Shown here piece by piece: positions 23,846 through 36,315 of a stretch of 64,000 bases of DNA; position 1 is the stretch's first letter; each line of letters opens with the position of its first letter. The DNA is taken from NCBI GenBank assembly GCA_028583405.1, contig CM053250.1, positions 79,039 to 143,038 of the forward strand, in the 5' to 3' direction. The translations under genes were made by a program, and so were the position numbers. The stretch is from Pogonophryne albipinna. Taxonomy: Eukaryota; Chordata; Actinopteri; Perciformes; Artedidraconidae. The notes under the pieces are model-generated. The model was given only the letters and a program-made list of their open reading frames with translations, searched no databases and had not been told where the DNA came from.

Positions 23846-24168
23846 ACATTTAATGTTCAAAAAGCTCTTTATTTCTCTCATACTGCCTGTGCTGCAGCAC
23901 CTCTTTTCACCCTCTGTCTGAAACCAGAGCCCAGTCTGCTCTGATTGGTTAGCTGGCCGGCTCTGCTGTGATTGGTCAACCGCTTAGAGATGTCTCGCCC
24001 CTTAGCCTATCACGTACGATGTGTTGAAGCGCTAGCTAATAGGAGCGTGAGTGTTACATAGTGATGTCAATATGTTAAGGAAGTAAACAAAGGAGTCCAA
24101 TGGAGGCGTTTCCTAACCCTAAATTACACACAGGAAAATAAAACCCCTAAAAACAGAATAGGGCCCCT
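23846..24168 (+). mobile_element. MITE copy lacking the minisatellite
   Basis: It begins ATTTAATGTTCAAAAAGC and carries all shared internal blocks through GGAGTCCAATGGAGGCG. It ends in the terminus AATAGGGCCCCTTTAA. The left terminus and array are absent. This copy shows the full right half of the element. Confidence 0.8.
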
Positions 24169-25149
24169 TTAATTTTTGATATGTCTAAAGTACCTTCAAT
24201 AGTCTGACTGCATCTTCGTAACTGATTGAAGTAGAACAACAAATACTGCTTAGATATTCAAACTAACTAATTTATATATTTAATTTCTCTCATTTTTTGC
24301 CAAATTCCATTTATCTTCAAATGAACGACAACATGCATTCATTTTTTGGCTCAAAATACTTCTGAGGAAAAGCATGTACATATATTCAGTTGTTTTCAAT
24401 GCACAATGAGTTATTTTTGAATGGAAGAACACTTTTCACTTCACTACCTGCAGAAAAACCTGATGATCTGAACAAGATGAATGACCCTAATGATGGTGTG
24501 TTCTCTGCAGGAATAATTCCACAAGTTTTCATTAAGAGAAACAGATGGTCCGCTGCTCGCTTCATTTACTGGGATCCATCTCGTGGCTCGTGTTTGCGGC
24601 TGATAATTCCGTCTCCTCTGGAAGATACTTTGGCAGAAAAACGCTCGTCTTTGAGTGCTGGGAAAGTCAAAGTGGTGAATGACAGGCGGACGTGTTTGGA
24701 TCTGTTTCCACTACAGCCTGTTATTTTTTTACCATCTAATGAAACTCAAATCTTCCTGCATATTTTTCGCATTAATTTAGGATAAAAAAAACAAAGCTTT
24801 TTGATCTCCAGACAGGAAATTCAGGTTGTTTCAGCAGCACACACACAGACATATTTTAGATGAATAGAGAATTACGGAAGAGGATTAGGGCCTCGTGAAA
24901 TGTATACCGATTTCTGTGTGTTTTCAGAATGTCAGAAAAAACTAAATTGAGTAGAAATAATCCGGCCTTTTTCTGATTTTGTTCTCACTTTATTGTAGGA
25001 ATTTTGGAGATTCAAGAATGTTTTCATAATTCTCACAACGAGATAACGAATTCCCATGTGGCTTTAATCCTCCTCCATAAGGAGTAAATAATGAAACTAA
25101 GAAAAGATTCAAGGAAACAACGGACATTAGACAGAAATTGTAGGTTAAG
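24169..25149. other. grm8 intron, no gene recognised
   Basis: A 131-codon frame at 24390-24785 has no recognisable domain, motif or splice context. It is noted as unidentified and probably non-coding. Confidence 0.5.
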
Positions 25150-25428
25150 TTACATTAGCAACGGTCTGTTCTCCTTGGAAATTGTATGTTCTCCTTAGCA
25201 ACGGTCTGTTCTCCTTAACATTGGTCTGTTCTCCTCAACAACGGTCTGCTTTCCTTAACAACGGTCTGTTCTCTTTAACATTGGTCTGTTCTCCTTAACA
25301 ACGGTCTGCTTTCCTTAACAACGGTCTGTTCTCCTTAGCATCAGACTGTTCTCCTTAGCAACGGTCTGTTCTCCGTAGCAATGGTCTGTTCTCCGTAGCA
25401 ACGGTCTCATCTCCTTAGCAACACTGTC
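25150..25428. repeat. 20-bp minisatellite, about 13 units
   Basis: The unit is CAACGGTCTGTTCTCCTTAG with variants (ACATTGG, TGCTTTCC, TCTCCGTAG). The array is degenerate at its left edge. Confidence 0.9.
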
Positions 25429-26044
25429 AGAATTAACAACCTCTGCAAGGTCAAAGTTGACCAATCAGAATTGAGTACTCAACTGATCCGTGTATAAATG
25501 ATTATTGACAGCATTTGAGAGTTACAAAAGTGTTTTCAAAGTGTTTTATGTGTTTTTAACTACAGTAAAGTTCTGGTTCTGTCTGCAGCCCAGGTGAATA
25601 ATACATGAATATATGAATACATGAATATTACATACTAGGAAAGAAAAATCGAATAAAGATGCCTCACTCACTCTCAGCATTACCTGTCGCCATATGGATG
25701 TTTTCAATATTTCACTGTTATACTGCTACATTATGTGTGCAGCAGGATCATCATTATCTCCTGATAATCTCCGTCTTCAAACGGGATCAACAGAGATGTT
25801 CTCTCCTTATCACAGTTTGACAGATGACCTTGAATGCGTCATTAGCCTCCGTGCTGCGTTTATGATCCAACAGAGACTATTGATTCTCCGTGTTGTTGTC
25901 TTTATCTGCAGAATGACTCAGACACAAGATCACACTTAACGTGAACCACTTTATACCCAAAACATCTGAGTTTTATCTGGATTACTATCAAATATAGCAA
26001 AATACATTTTCTTAACTACTGTGCTTAATTACATTTTGAGGTAC

Positions 26045-26218
26045 CTGTATTTAACGTTACTCTCTAACACTCGTGCTTCTATTGGCTAGCGCTCCAACAC
26101 ATTGTACGTGATAGGATAAGGGGCGGGACATCTGTAATCAGTTGACCAATCACAACAGAGCCGGCCAGCTAACCATGCAGAGCAGACTTGGCTCTGGTTT
26201 CAGACAGAGGGGGAAAAG
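26045..26218 (-). mobile_element. MITE fragment
   Basis: On the minus strand it carries CTGTCTGAAACCAGAGCC, TTAGCTGGCCGG, GATGTCCCGCCCC and GCTAGCCAATAGAAGC, the internal blocks of the array-hosting MITE. No terminus is present. A poly-G run near 26327-26345 follows. Confidence 0.75.
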
Positions 26219-26349
26219 GGGTAACTCATTCAAAATAAATAACGTCAATTAGGGAAAATGCAAACCGCGCCAGGTTAAGTTAGCATATCAAAAGTCTAAA
26301 ATAACTGAACAGTTGCTTTAAAGAGAGGGGGGGGGGGGGGGGGGGAGTG

Positions 26350-28311
<1,962 letters not shown>

Positions 28312-29418
28312 GGTGTATATCAGTATGTAGTGTCTCTACTTTAAAGAGTCCTCTCCTGCTGATGTTCAGGTGTATATCAGTATGTAGTGTCTCTACTTTA
28401 AAGAGTCCTCTCCTGCTGATGTTCAGGTGTATATCAGTATGTAGTGTCTCTACTTTAAAGAGTCCTCTCCTGCTGATGTTCAGGTGTATATCAGTATGTA
28501 CTGTCTCTACTTTAAAGAGTCCTCTCCTGCTGATGTTCAGGTGTATATCAGTATGTAGTGTCTCTACTTTAAAGAGTCCTCTCCTGCTGATGTTCAGGTG
28601 TATATCAGTATGTAGTGTCTCTACTTTAAAGAGTCCTCTCCTGCTGATGTTCAGGTGTATATCAGTATGTAGTGTCTCTACTTTAAAGAGTCCTCTCGTG
28701 CTGATGTTCAGGTGTATATCAGTATGTAGTGTCTCTACTTTAAAGAGTCCTCTCGTGCTGATGTTCAGGTGTATATCAGTATGTAGTGTCTCTACTTTAA
28801 AGAGTCCTCTCGTGCTGATGTTCAGGTGTATATCAGTATGTAGTGTCTCTACTTTAAAGAGTCCTCTCCTGCTGATGTTCAGGTGTATATCAGTATGTAG
28901 TGTCTCTACTTTAAAGAGTCCTCTCCTGCTGATGTTCAGGTGTATATCAGTATGTACTGTCTCTACTTTAAAGAGTCCTCTCCTGCTGATGTTCAGGTGT
29001 ATATCAGTATGTAGTGTCTCTACTTTAAAGAGTCCTCTCGTGCTGATGTTCAGGTGTATATCAGTATGTAGTGTCTCTACTTTAAAGAGTCCTCTCGTGC
29101 TGATGTTCAGGTGTATATCAGTATGTAGTGTCTCTACTTTAAAGAGTCCTCTCCTGCTGATGTTCAGGTGTATATCAGTATGTAGAGTCTCTACTTTAAA
29201 GAGTCCTCTCCTGCTGATGTTCAGGTGTATATCAGTATGTAGTGTCTCTACTTTAAAGAGTCCTCTCGTGCTGATGTTCAGGTGTATATCAGTATGTCGT
29301 GTCTCTACTTTAAAGAGTCCTCTCCTGCTGATGTTCAGGTGTATATCAGTATGTAGTGTCTCTACTTTAAAGAGTCCTCTCCTGCTGATGTTCAGGTGTA
29401 TATCAGCATGTAGTGTCT
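28312..29418 (+). repeat. 57-bp minisatellite, array 3 (about 19 units)
   Basis: Units are as in array 2. Three point variants (CTCTCGTGC for CTCTCCTGC, TACTGTCTC and TAGAGTCTC for TAGTGTCTC) recur in a partly periodic order, pointing to block duplications. It is followed by the MITE body starting CCATGCTTTAATG. It lies in the grm8 intron with the opposite orientation to array 4. Confidence 0.98.
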
Positions 29419-29605
29419 CCATGCTTTAATGTTAAAAAAGTTCTTTACTTTCCTCATACTGCCTGTGCTGCAGCACCTCTTCTCACCCTCTGTCTGAAAC
29501 CAGAGCCCAGTCTGCTCTGATTGGTTAGCTGGCCGGCCCTGTTGTGATTGGTCAACCTCTTAGAGATGTCCCGCCCCCATGTGTTAGAGCACTAGCCAAT
29601 AGAAG
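29419..29605 (+). mobile_element. MITE body after array 3 (right end lost)
   Basis: The same internal blocks as at 8801-9034; similarity fades after CTAGCCAATAGAAGC. Confidence 0.8.
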
Positions 29606-30279
29606 CTGATGATGATTTTAAAACTCAACAAGGGTCTGAATTTCAGAATGATAATGAGTTTATCTGTCCGATTATTTTGATAATATAATATTATCGTATA
29701 ATATAATTTGAAATATTTTGGTATTTTTTAGTTGGTATGTCCAGATATATTAAATTCATACTGTTGGCTCATTATCACATATTTGCATCAAGGAGATGTA
29801 AAGTGCGTCCGGCATATGAAACCCTCTGCCTTTAGAGAAAGCTCTAGATGTTTTACTTTGGTTATAAAACTGACTGTAGGGTTTGTAATAAAGACGCCAT
29901 CCTCCCATATTCCCCCCAGGACTGGTCAGGATTATTAATGTATTGTTGTCAAATTTAATTTGCGCACTCAATTATCGTTATCAGTGTTGGCTCTCTCCTC
30001 TGATACCTCCTAACATCCCTCACTTACATATTAATTCCAGTCCGAGCAATAATTACTATCATTATCTCCTCTCCCTTCATGTCTTTGTTCACTCTTTTTT
30101 CTTTAATTTATTTTCACATTTTCATTATTTTTTGCTATTTATATCATTTTGCATAACATTCCCAATTTTTCTTTTCGAATTATATTTCTTTCTTGTTGTG
30201 TTGTGTCTTATGCTGATAAATTCCTTATGTTGCTGTATACAATAAAAGCCAAATTAATTGGATTTTTAAGGTTACTTTC
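29606..30279. other. Spacer between inverted arrays 3 and 4, no gene
   Basis: AT-rich and T-rich on the plus strand. A 100-codon frame at 29943-30245 is hydrophobic only because of the T richness. Confidence 0.5.
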
Positions 30280-30374
30280 TCTATTGTCTAGTGCTCCAAC
30301 ACATTGTACGTGATAGAGATGTCCCGCCCCCTAGCCTAAGTGGTTGGCCAATCACAACAGAGCGAGCCAGCTAA
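30280..30374 (-). mobile_element. MITE fragment before array 4
   Basis: On the minus strand it contains TTAGCTGG-like, GCCAACCACTTAG, GATGTCCC and GTACAATGTGTTGGAGC blocks. It joins array 4 directly after CCAGCTAAA, so the usual segment between body and array has been deleted. Confidence 0.7.
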
Positions 30375-30863
30375 AGTAGAGACAATACATACTGATATAC
30401 ACCTGAACATCAGCAGGAGAGAACTCTTTAAAGTAGAGACACTACATACTGATATACACCTGAACATCAGCAGGAGAGGACTCTTTAAAGTAGAGACACT
30501 ACATACTGATATACACCTGACCATCAGCAGGAGAGGACTCTTTAAAGTAGAGACACTACATACTGATATACACCTGAACATCAGCAGGAGAGGACTCTTT
30601 AAAGTAGAGACACTACATACTGATATACACCTGAATCTCAGCAGGAGAGGACTCTTTAAAGTAGAGACACTACATACTGATATACACCTGAACATCAGCA
30701 GGAGAGGACTCTTTAAAGTAGAGACACTACATACTGATATACACCTGAACATCAGCAGTAGAGGACTCTTTAAAGTAGAGACACTACATACTGATATACA
30801 CCTGATCATCAGCAGGAGAGGACTCTTTAAAGTAGAGACACTACATACTGATATACACCTGAA
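30375..30863 (-). repeat. 57-bp minisatellite, array 4 (about 8.6 units)
   Basis: Units begin GTAGAGACACTACATACTG, the same orientation as array 1. Private variants are CACCTGACC, CTGAATCTC and CAGCAGTAG. It forms an inverted pair with array 3, about 0.96 kb away. Confidence 0.97.
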
Positions 30864-30954
30864 GATGACCACTATATGTCCTCTTTAAATCACACCCCTG
30901 AGGTTTTTGGAATATCATCTTGTGTGCTTTGTAAAATGAATAGGAGATATAACC

Positions 30955-31110
30955 CTGGTAAAGCTCTTAATGGTCTGGCATCTTCTTATTTCACCAATTA
31001 TCTATTGTTTTAAAACAAAGTCCCCCGAATTATAATTGGGGATTATCCACTATAGGCTCCCAAATTGTGGAAAACTCTACAAAGAAATACATAAGGCACA
31101 TTTGAAAAGA
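30955..31110 (+). pseudogene. Degenerate LINE ORF2 C-terminal scrap (L2-like)
   Basis: Translated pieces read KALNGLASSYFTNYL and, after a stop, IIIGDYPL then APKLWKTLQ. They recall the LNGLAP...YL and AP.LWN.LP blocks near the end of L2/CR1-type ORF2. There are several stops, and only this part is visible. Confidence 0.45.
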
Positions 31111-31679
31111 AAGCAGAACACACACTTTCTCCACTGAGCTTAATCATTTCATTCATTTGATTGTATGACAGTATGTTTGTGTGATGTCCTTCTTCTCCCA
31201 GATAACTCCTGTTCGTGTGAAGTGTTTGTAGACGGCGATAATAACACTAACAACAGCAGCGTTAGCATATCAATATGATAAAGTAGCTCATCAGCGGAGG
31301 TCAGAGTGTGTTCCCGGTGGAGGCTGCATGTTAATATTCTCTGGGATCCCCCGGCTGAATATCAAAGTGCTTCATTATGTATGGAGGCAGCGGCCCTGAC
31401 TCCTCTCCATCTACCTGCCAGTGAACGCCTCCCCGGTGCTGCATTCAGGGACCATCTGATGTGCTTATTAGCACTCAGCCCACTGCTGCTGCTCCTGTAC
31501 TGTAAATGTCATCCAGAGAGCTGCAGATCCACAGCCTGACCTTCTGTTAGGCATCGGTGCAGCTCCAACACTTCTGAGAGCGAGGGGAATTACAGTGGGG
31601 TTTATTTCAGACCAGGTCTCTCTCTCTGTGATTGGGTCCAAAGTAGGGCTGGGGGGATTTATTGATATGATTTTGTTCT

Positions 31680-31930
31680 TGTTAAACCAGGCTAGGTTTT
31701 CCTTAAACTTGAAGGGGCCATTGTTTGGTTCTTTGGGGGTTTCCCTTCCCCGTAGTGTGGTATAGGTTTTTGTGCATGTAAATGGTCTGCAAAGGATAAC
31801 ATCCCTGTGTTCCCTCCAGAGGGAGTTTCTCTCCCACACAGATAAAGAGCTTTTTGAACATTAAAGCATGGAAACATTTCACAATAGAGGCTCAACATAC
31901 TGATATTCACCTGAAAATGAGCACACAACA
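31680..31930. mobile_element. Two adjoining MITE scraps
   Basis: The stretch 31690-31845 (TAGGTTTTTGTGCATGTAAA, GGTCTGCAAAGG, TTTCTCTCCCACACA) parallels 56380-56490 plus 56766-56790. Then 31848-31925 carries GAGCTTTTTGAACATTAAAG and a single diverged 57-bp-like unit. Confidence 0.6.
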
Positions 31931-32142
31931 GCATTCTATGGATCCCTCCCATGAAACCTCCAAAGAGAAAAGGCACAATAATATCGTGCATTATATTTGT
32001 TACTGGAAATGTGTATTTCCACATGTATAGTTTCCTCATGTATATATATCTTTTTTAATGCTATTTTATTTCTATTTCAGAAATATTTTGGACGGTTTAT
32101 TTCTAGTTTCTACAATTCTCTTATCACCTTGTTTTGTATCTA

Positions 32143-33226
32143 TTTTATCTATCTATCCATCTATCCATCCATCTATCTATCCATCCATCTCTCTTTCCAT
32201 CCATCCATCTATCCATCTATCCATCCATCTATCCATCTTTCCATCTTTCCATCCATCCATCCATCCATCCATCTCTCTATCCATCTATCCATCTATCCAT
32301 CCATCTCTCTTTCCATCTATCTATCCATCCATCTATCTATCTTTCCATCTATCCATCCATCCATCTATCTCTCTATCTATCCATCTATCCATCCATCTAT
32401 CTTTCTATCTCTCTATCCATCTATCCATCCATCTCTCTTTCCATCTATCTATCTATCCATCCATCTATCTATCTTTCCATCTATCTCTCTATCTATCCAT
32501 CTATCCATCCATCTATCTATCTATCCATCTATCTTTCCATCTATCTATCTATCCATCCATCTCTCTTTCCATCTATCTATCCATCCATCTATCTATCTTT
32601 CCATCTATCCATCCATCCATCCATCCATCTCTCTATCCATCTATCCATCTATCCATCCATCTCTCTTTCCATCTATCTATCCATCCATCTATCTATCTTT
32701 CCATCTATCCATCCATCCATCCATCTATCTCTCTATCTATCCATCTATCCATCCATCTATCTTTCTATCTCTCTATCCATCTATACATCCATCTCTCTTT
32801 CCATCCATCTATCCATCCATCCATCTATCTATCTTTCCATCTATCCATCCATCCATCCATCCATCTCTCTATCCATCTATCCATCTATCCATCTATCCAT
32901 CCATCTCTCTTTCCATCTATCTATCCATCCATCTATCTATCTTTCCATCTATCCATCCATCCATCCATCTATCTCTCTATCTTTCCATCTATCCATCCAT
33001 CTATCTTTCTATCGCTCTATCCATCTATCCATCCATCTCTCTTTCCATCTATCCATCTATCCATCTCTCTCTCTATCTATCTCTCTTTCCATCCATCTAT
33101 CTATCTATCCATCTCTCTATCTCTCTTTCCATCTATCTATCCATCTATCTATCTATCCCTCTATCTATCCATCCATCTATCTATCTATCTATCCATCTAT
33201 CCCTCTATCTATCTATCTATCTATCC

Positions 33227-33269
<43 letters not shown>

Positions 33270-33287
33270 CATCCATCTATCTCTCTA
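32143..33287. repeat. Tetranucleotide array (ATCT/ATCC)n, 1.15 kb
   Basis: Mixed CTAT, CCAT, CTCT and TTCC tetramers on the plus strand, open in all three plus frames for over 400 codons (Ser-Ile-Tyr-Leu and Pro-Ser-Ile-His patterns). The right end is a pure CTAT run. Longer irregular periods (CTCTCTTTCCATCTAT) recur. It is non-coding. Confidence 0.97.
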
Positions 33288-33374
33288 TCAAAGAGATGTT
33301 TTTTTTAACTTTAATAACAATTTTTTATGGCCAGGTTTCTCCACATCAGTGTATTACCTGCAAACTAATTATGT

Positions 33375-33620
33375 GAAATACATGTAATAAGTAAAAAGTG
33401 CAACATTTGCTTCCAAACCGTAGTGGAGTAGAAGTATAGAGTTGGATCAAATGAAAACACGACCTCAAAAACAGTGCAGTGCTTGAGTAAATGTACTTAG
33501 TTACTTTCAACCACTGAGTATAACTAACAATCAAGTATGAAACTAAAATGATCAGCAGTACAAACACCTCAGAATTGTACTTGTGTAAAATCCTTCAGCA
33601 CTTCGTTAGATTCCTCCACT
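33375..33620. mobile_element. Fragment of a common fish MITE (GTACTT-rich)
   Basis: It contains AGTAAAAAGTGCAACATTTGC, GTAGTGGAGTAGAAGTAT and GAGTAAATGTACTTAGTTAC up to TTTCAACCACTG. Related sequence surrounds the nested elements at 55480-56032. Boundaries are approximate. Confidence 0.55.
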
Positions 33621-34119
33621 GACTGGTGGATATTTTCAGACCTCACAGAGAATATTTGACAGAACAGACTGAACCCACAAATAGACGTTCAGCGTGATAA
33701 ATAATGTGCTGTGAGTTTGACGGAGCGACAGACGAGTGTGTGATCATGAGTTCATTATTCTGCAGACGGTGATAGAAATCCTCTGCCGTCATCACGCGCG
33801 AGAAACACCGGCGGAAAGACTTCCAGTACAAATGAAGATCTAAAGCAGCGGATCAATAAACGCTCTGTTTAATACGACATTTATTAAGACAGACAGAGAG
33901 GAGTTTTGACTTTTACATATTACCAACATCCTTTTAGACGCCTCTAAAAACCAATGCACAACTTTTTCATGTGGGAGGGAAGCGCCTGCAGCCCCTGTCT
34001 AGGTCTACTAAGAGCTATAGATAACGTTTGGACATAAGAAGCAGTTTTCTCATATGAAATCCCACAAATATACAGAGAGTTTGGTCTAATTGCTGTCCAG
34101 AGTTTCCCTTTCATACAAG

Positions 34120-34237
34120 CTGTGTAAAATGGGTCTAATAATAGTGTAATATAGATGAAACATGGATGTGACATGGGTATAAAATGGGTGTAATTCGAGT
34201 GTGATAACCGTGTAACATGGGTATAATAGGGGTATGT
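34120..34237. repeat. Left part of a GTGTAAT-type minisatellite
   Basis: Degenerate ATGGGTGTAAT/ATAGTGTAAT units. The same array resumes at 35893-36011 and 37776-38140, so later insertions have split one old array. Confidence 0.75.
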
Positions 34238-34365
34238 ATTAATATTAGGGATGTAACGATATATCGAATATAGAGGTAAATAGACGTCTCAATACCGTCG
34301 TGATTTTTCTTTTTAAATAATTTTTTTTTTTTAAACCTTTATTTAACCAGATGGTCCCATTGAGA

Positions 34366-35163
34366 TAGAGATGTCCCGATCCGATCACGTGATCGGGGAT
34401 CGGAGCCGATCACGTGATTTTCAAAAGATCGGGAGAAAAAAAATCGGGGATCGGGATTTTTTTTTTTTTTTTTTCTTTCATTTTATTTAATGTTACAAAA
34501 CAAAAATGACCATGTTCACGTCTTAAAGTCATCCTGAGGCCTTAGTTTTGGTTTGAAATGACACAACATCATGTATGTGTTGCTTCTTTTGGGCTTGTTT
34601 TCATAGACCTGGTTGCTTATTTCTCTCAAAGCTGGCAACAGAGTGGGCGCGCAGTGTCTAGCAGTAAGCTAACGAGAGGCTACGTTCAGCTGGTGACTCG
34701 GGACTCGGGACAGAGAAAATGTCAGGAGTTTGGAAGTATTATAAAATTGAAAGCGAGGGCAGTGTAACAGCCAGATGCAATGTTTGCAAGGCGGAGGTTC
34801 CGCGTGGTGGAAAGAACAAAGCTACGTTCAACACGACCAATCTAATACGCCACCTGAGAAACAAACACCAACAACAGGACGAGTACACAGCGGCCACTCA
34901 GGTAACGGCACTGAAACAACCGACACTTTCAGAGACTTTTAAAAGGAAAGAGAAACTGCCCCAGAACAGTGAAAAGGCCAACCAAATAACAGCCAAGATA
35001 GCTGAACTCATCGCGTTGGATGACCAGCCGTTATCTGTTACCTTTTTTTTCTGTTAATGCATTGCATAAAGATCGGATCGGGAAAAATCGGTATCGGCAC
35101 ATTGTCAAAATCAAATGATCGGAATCGGATCGGGAGCAAAAAAATGTGATCGGGACATCCCTA
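34366..35163 (+). mobile_element. Inner hAT element (798 bp), deletion derivative with BED finger
   Basis: The termini are TAGAGATGTCCCGATCCG and the complement of TAGGGATGTCCCGATC. The exact duplication CATTGAGA lies at 34358-34365 and 35164-35171. The ends are rich in GATCGG. It interrupts a repeat that reads ATTTAACCAGATGG before it and TTTTTCAAGGGAGACC after it. Confidence 0.9.
34719..35057 (+). pseudogene. ZBED-type hAT transposase, N-terminal remnant
   Basis: The 112-codon frame starts MSGVWKYYKIESEG. It holds a BED zinc finger: CNVC, then TTNLIRHLRNKH with the two His (C-x2-C ... H-x4-H). A linker follows with TLSETFKRKEKL and AKIAELIALDDQPLSV, as in ZBED/hAT proteins. Full-length relatives run several hundred residues with an RNase-H-like DDE core and a hATC dimerisation domain. 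Here the frame ends a few codons after DDQPLSV, where the internal deletion begins and the 3' terminus of the element follows. It could bind DNA in principle but cannot transpose. Confidence 0.8.
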
Positions 35164-35284
35164 CATTGAGATCATCAATCTCTTTTTCAAGGGAGACCTG
35201 TCCAACATGGCAGCAAGTAGGTTACAACACGAACATAAAACAACAGATAACACAAAAGGACATCGTATTTACAGGGCTACATGT

Positions 35285-35577
35285 ACACACCTAGAGACAT
35301 TGACAAGTACCAACAGTATAGTTATATCTCTGTCAATAAGCCTCACCTTCTTGGCAACAACTGTATTGTTTTTGAAGTGGTGGAGAGACAATGCACAGTT
35401 TGACCCACTGCTGTCACCCATGGCCAAAGCATGTCTCTCTGTCCCAGCAACATCAGTACCAAGCAAGAGAGTTGTTTCCACAGCAGGGGATTTTGCAAAC
35501 GCCCAAACATCCCAGCTTCTACCTGGAAATGTGGACATGCTCATATTCCTAAAAGATAACCTTGATGATGCTGAGTG
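35285..35577 (+). pseudogene. hAT transposase C-terminal (hATC) fragment of the outer element
   Basis: The frame gives FLKWWRDNAQFDPLLSPMAK, then LSVPATSVPSKRVVSTAGD and LLPGNVDMLIFLKDNL. This is the hATC dimerisation domain (W-W, Y/F-P-x-L, A-x-x-x-L-S-x-P-A-T-S, S-x-R-x-F-S and N-V-x-x-L motifs). The upstream catalytic core is missing. It ends at a TGAG microsatellite. Confidence 0.8.
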
Positions 35578-35648
35578 AGTGAGTGAGTGAGTGAGTGAGT
35601 GAGTGAGTGAGTGAGTTAGTGAGTGAGTGAGTGAGTGAGTGAGTGAGT
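35572..35648. repeat. (TGAG)n microsatellite
   Basis: About 19 TGAG repeats with single substitutions (GTTAG), abutting the 3' end of the hATC fragment. Confidence 0.95.
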
Positions 35649-36011
35649 TAGAGTCGAGTTACTTGAAAAACTAATGTGAAACTTGATTTGTTCTATTGCA
35701 GGGTCTGATTATTATATTGTTGACACTTTAAAATACTACTATCCTACTAAAATGCTGTACAAATCAGATTTATTATTTAATGAAAAAAAAAAAATGTAAG
35801 TAAAAAAAAAAAAAAAAAATATTACCGTGGACTTTTTATCCCGATATTATCGTACCGTGAGTTTTTGGTATTGTTACATCCTTAATTAATATGCATTATG
35901 GGTCTAATAATAGTGTCAAATGGATATAATAGGGTGTTATACTGCTGTGATAACGGTGTAACATGGGTGTAATAAAGGCGTAATACAGGTGTAATAATGG
36001 TGAAAAAGGGG

Positions 36012-36300
36012 TGTTGCGACCTGGCTCAAAAGGCCACAACAAAAAGGAGACACAACATGTCAACGGGTAGAAAAGGATGTTTATTTGCACAAACAGTTCA
36101 AATCAAGTACTGGGTATACTCATCAGAGCCGGGTGCCTGCAGGAGAAAGCAGAGAGAGCACAGAGAGGAGCAGAGAGGCTCTAAATAGCTGCAGGACATC
36201 GGCGCCCTGAGTCACTGCAATCAAGGTAATCACTGGAGCCAATGCAGCACAGACAGAACAGCCACACCCTCTCTACTGATGCACCCACAGGGGCATCACA
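36012..36300 (-). repeat. 3' LTR of a Gypsy-like retroelement (289 bp)
   Basis: On the minus strand it starts TGTGATGCCCCTGTGGG and ends GGTCGCAACA (TG...CA ends). It contains an AATAAA at about 36078. It is preceded by a polypurine tract of A-A plus about 13 G (36301-36315). No matching 5' LTR was seen at the other end of the element (about 37775). Confidence 0.75.
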
Positions 36301-36315
36301 CCCCCCCCCCCCCTT

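Larger units (their letters stand above)
34246..35884. mobile_element. hAT-type element (1.64 kb), host of nested insertions
   Basis: The termini are TAGGGATGTAACGATA and the complement of TAAGGATGTAACAATA. The exact 8-bp duplication ATTAATAT lies at 34238-34245 and 35885-35892. It holds a C-terminal hAT transposase piece (35285-35577), a TTTATTTAACCAG-type repeat, and a second complete hAT element. Subterminal CGATAT/TACCGT motifs occur at both ends. Confidence 0.88.

Noticed and set aside
31997..33387. Three overlapping frames above 400 codons rich in Ser, Ile, His and Pro
   Set aside because: They are the three plus frames of a tetranucleotide array; no protein domain or start context supports them.
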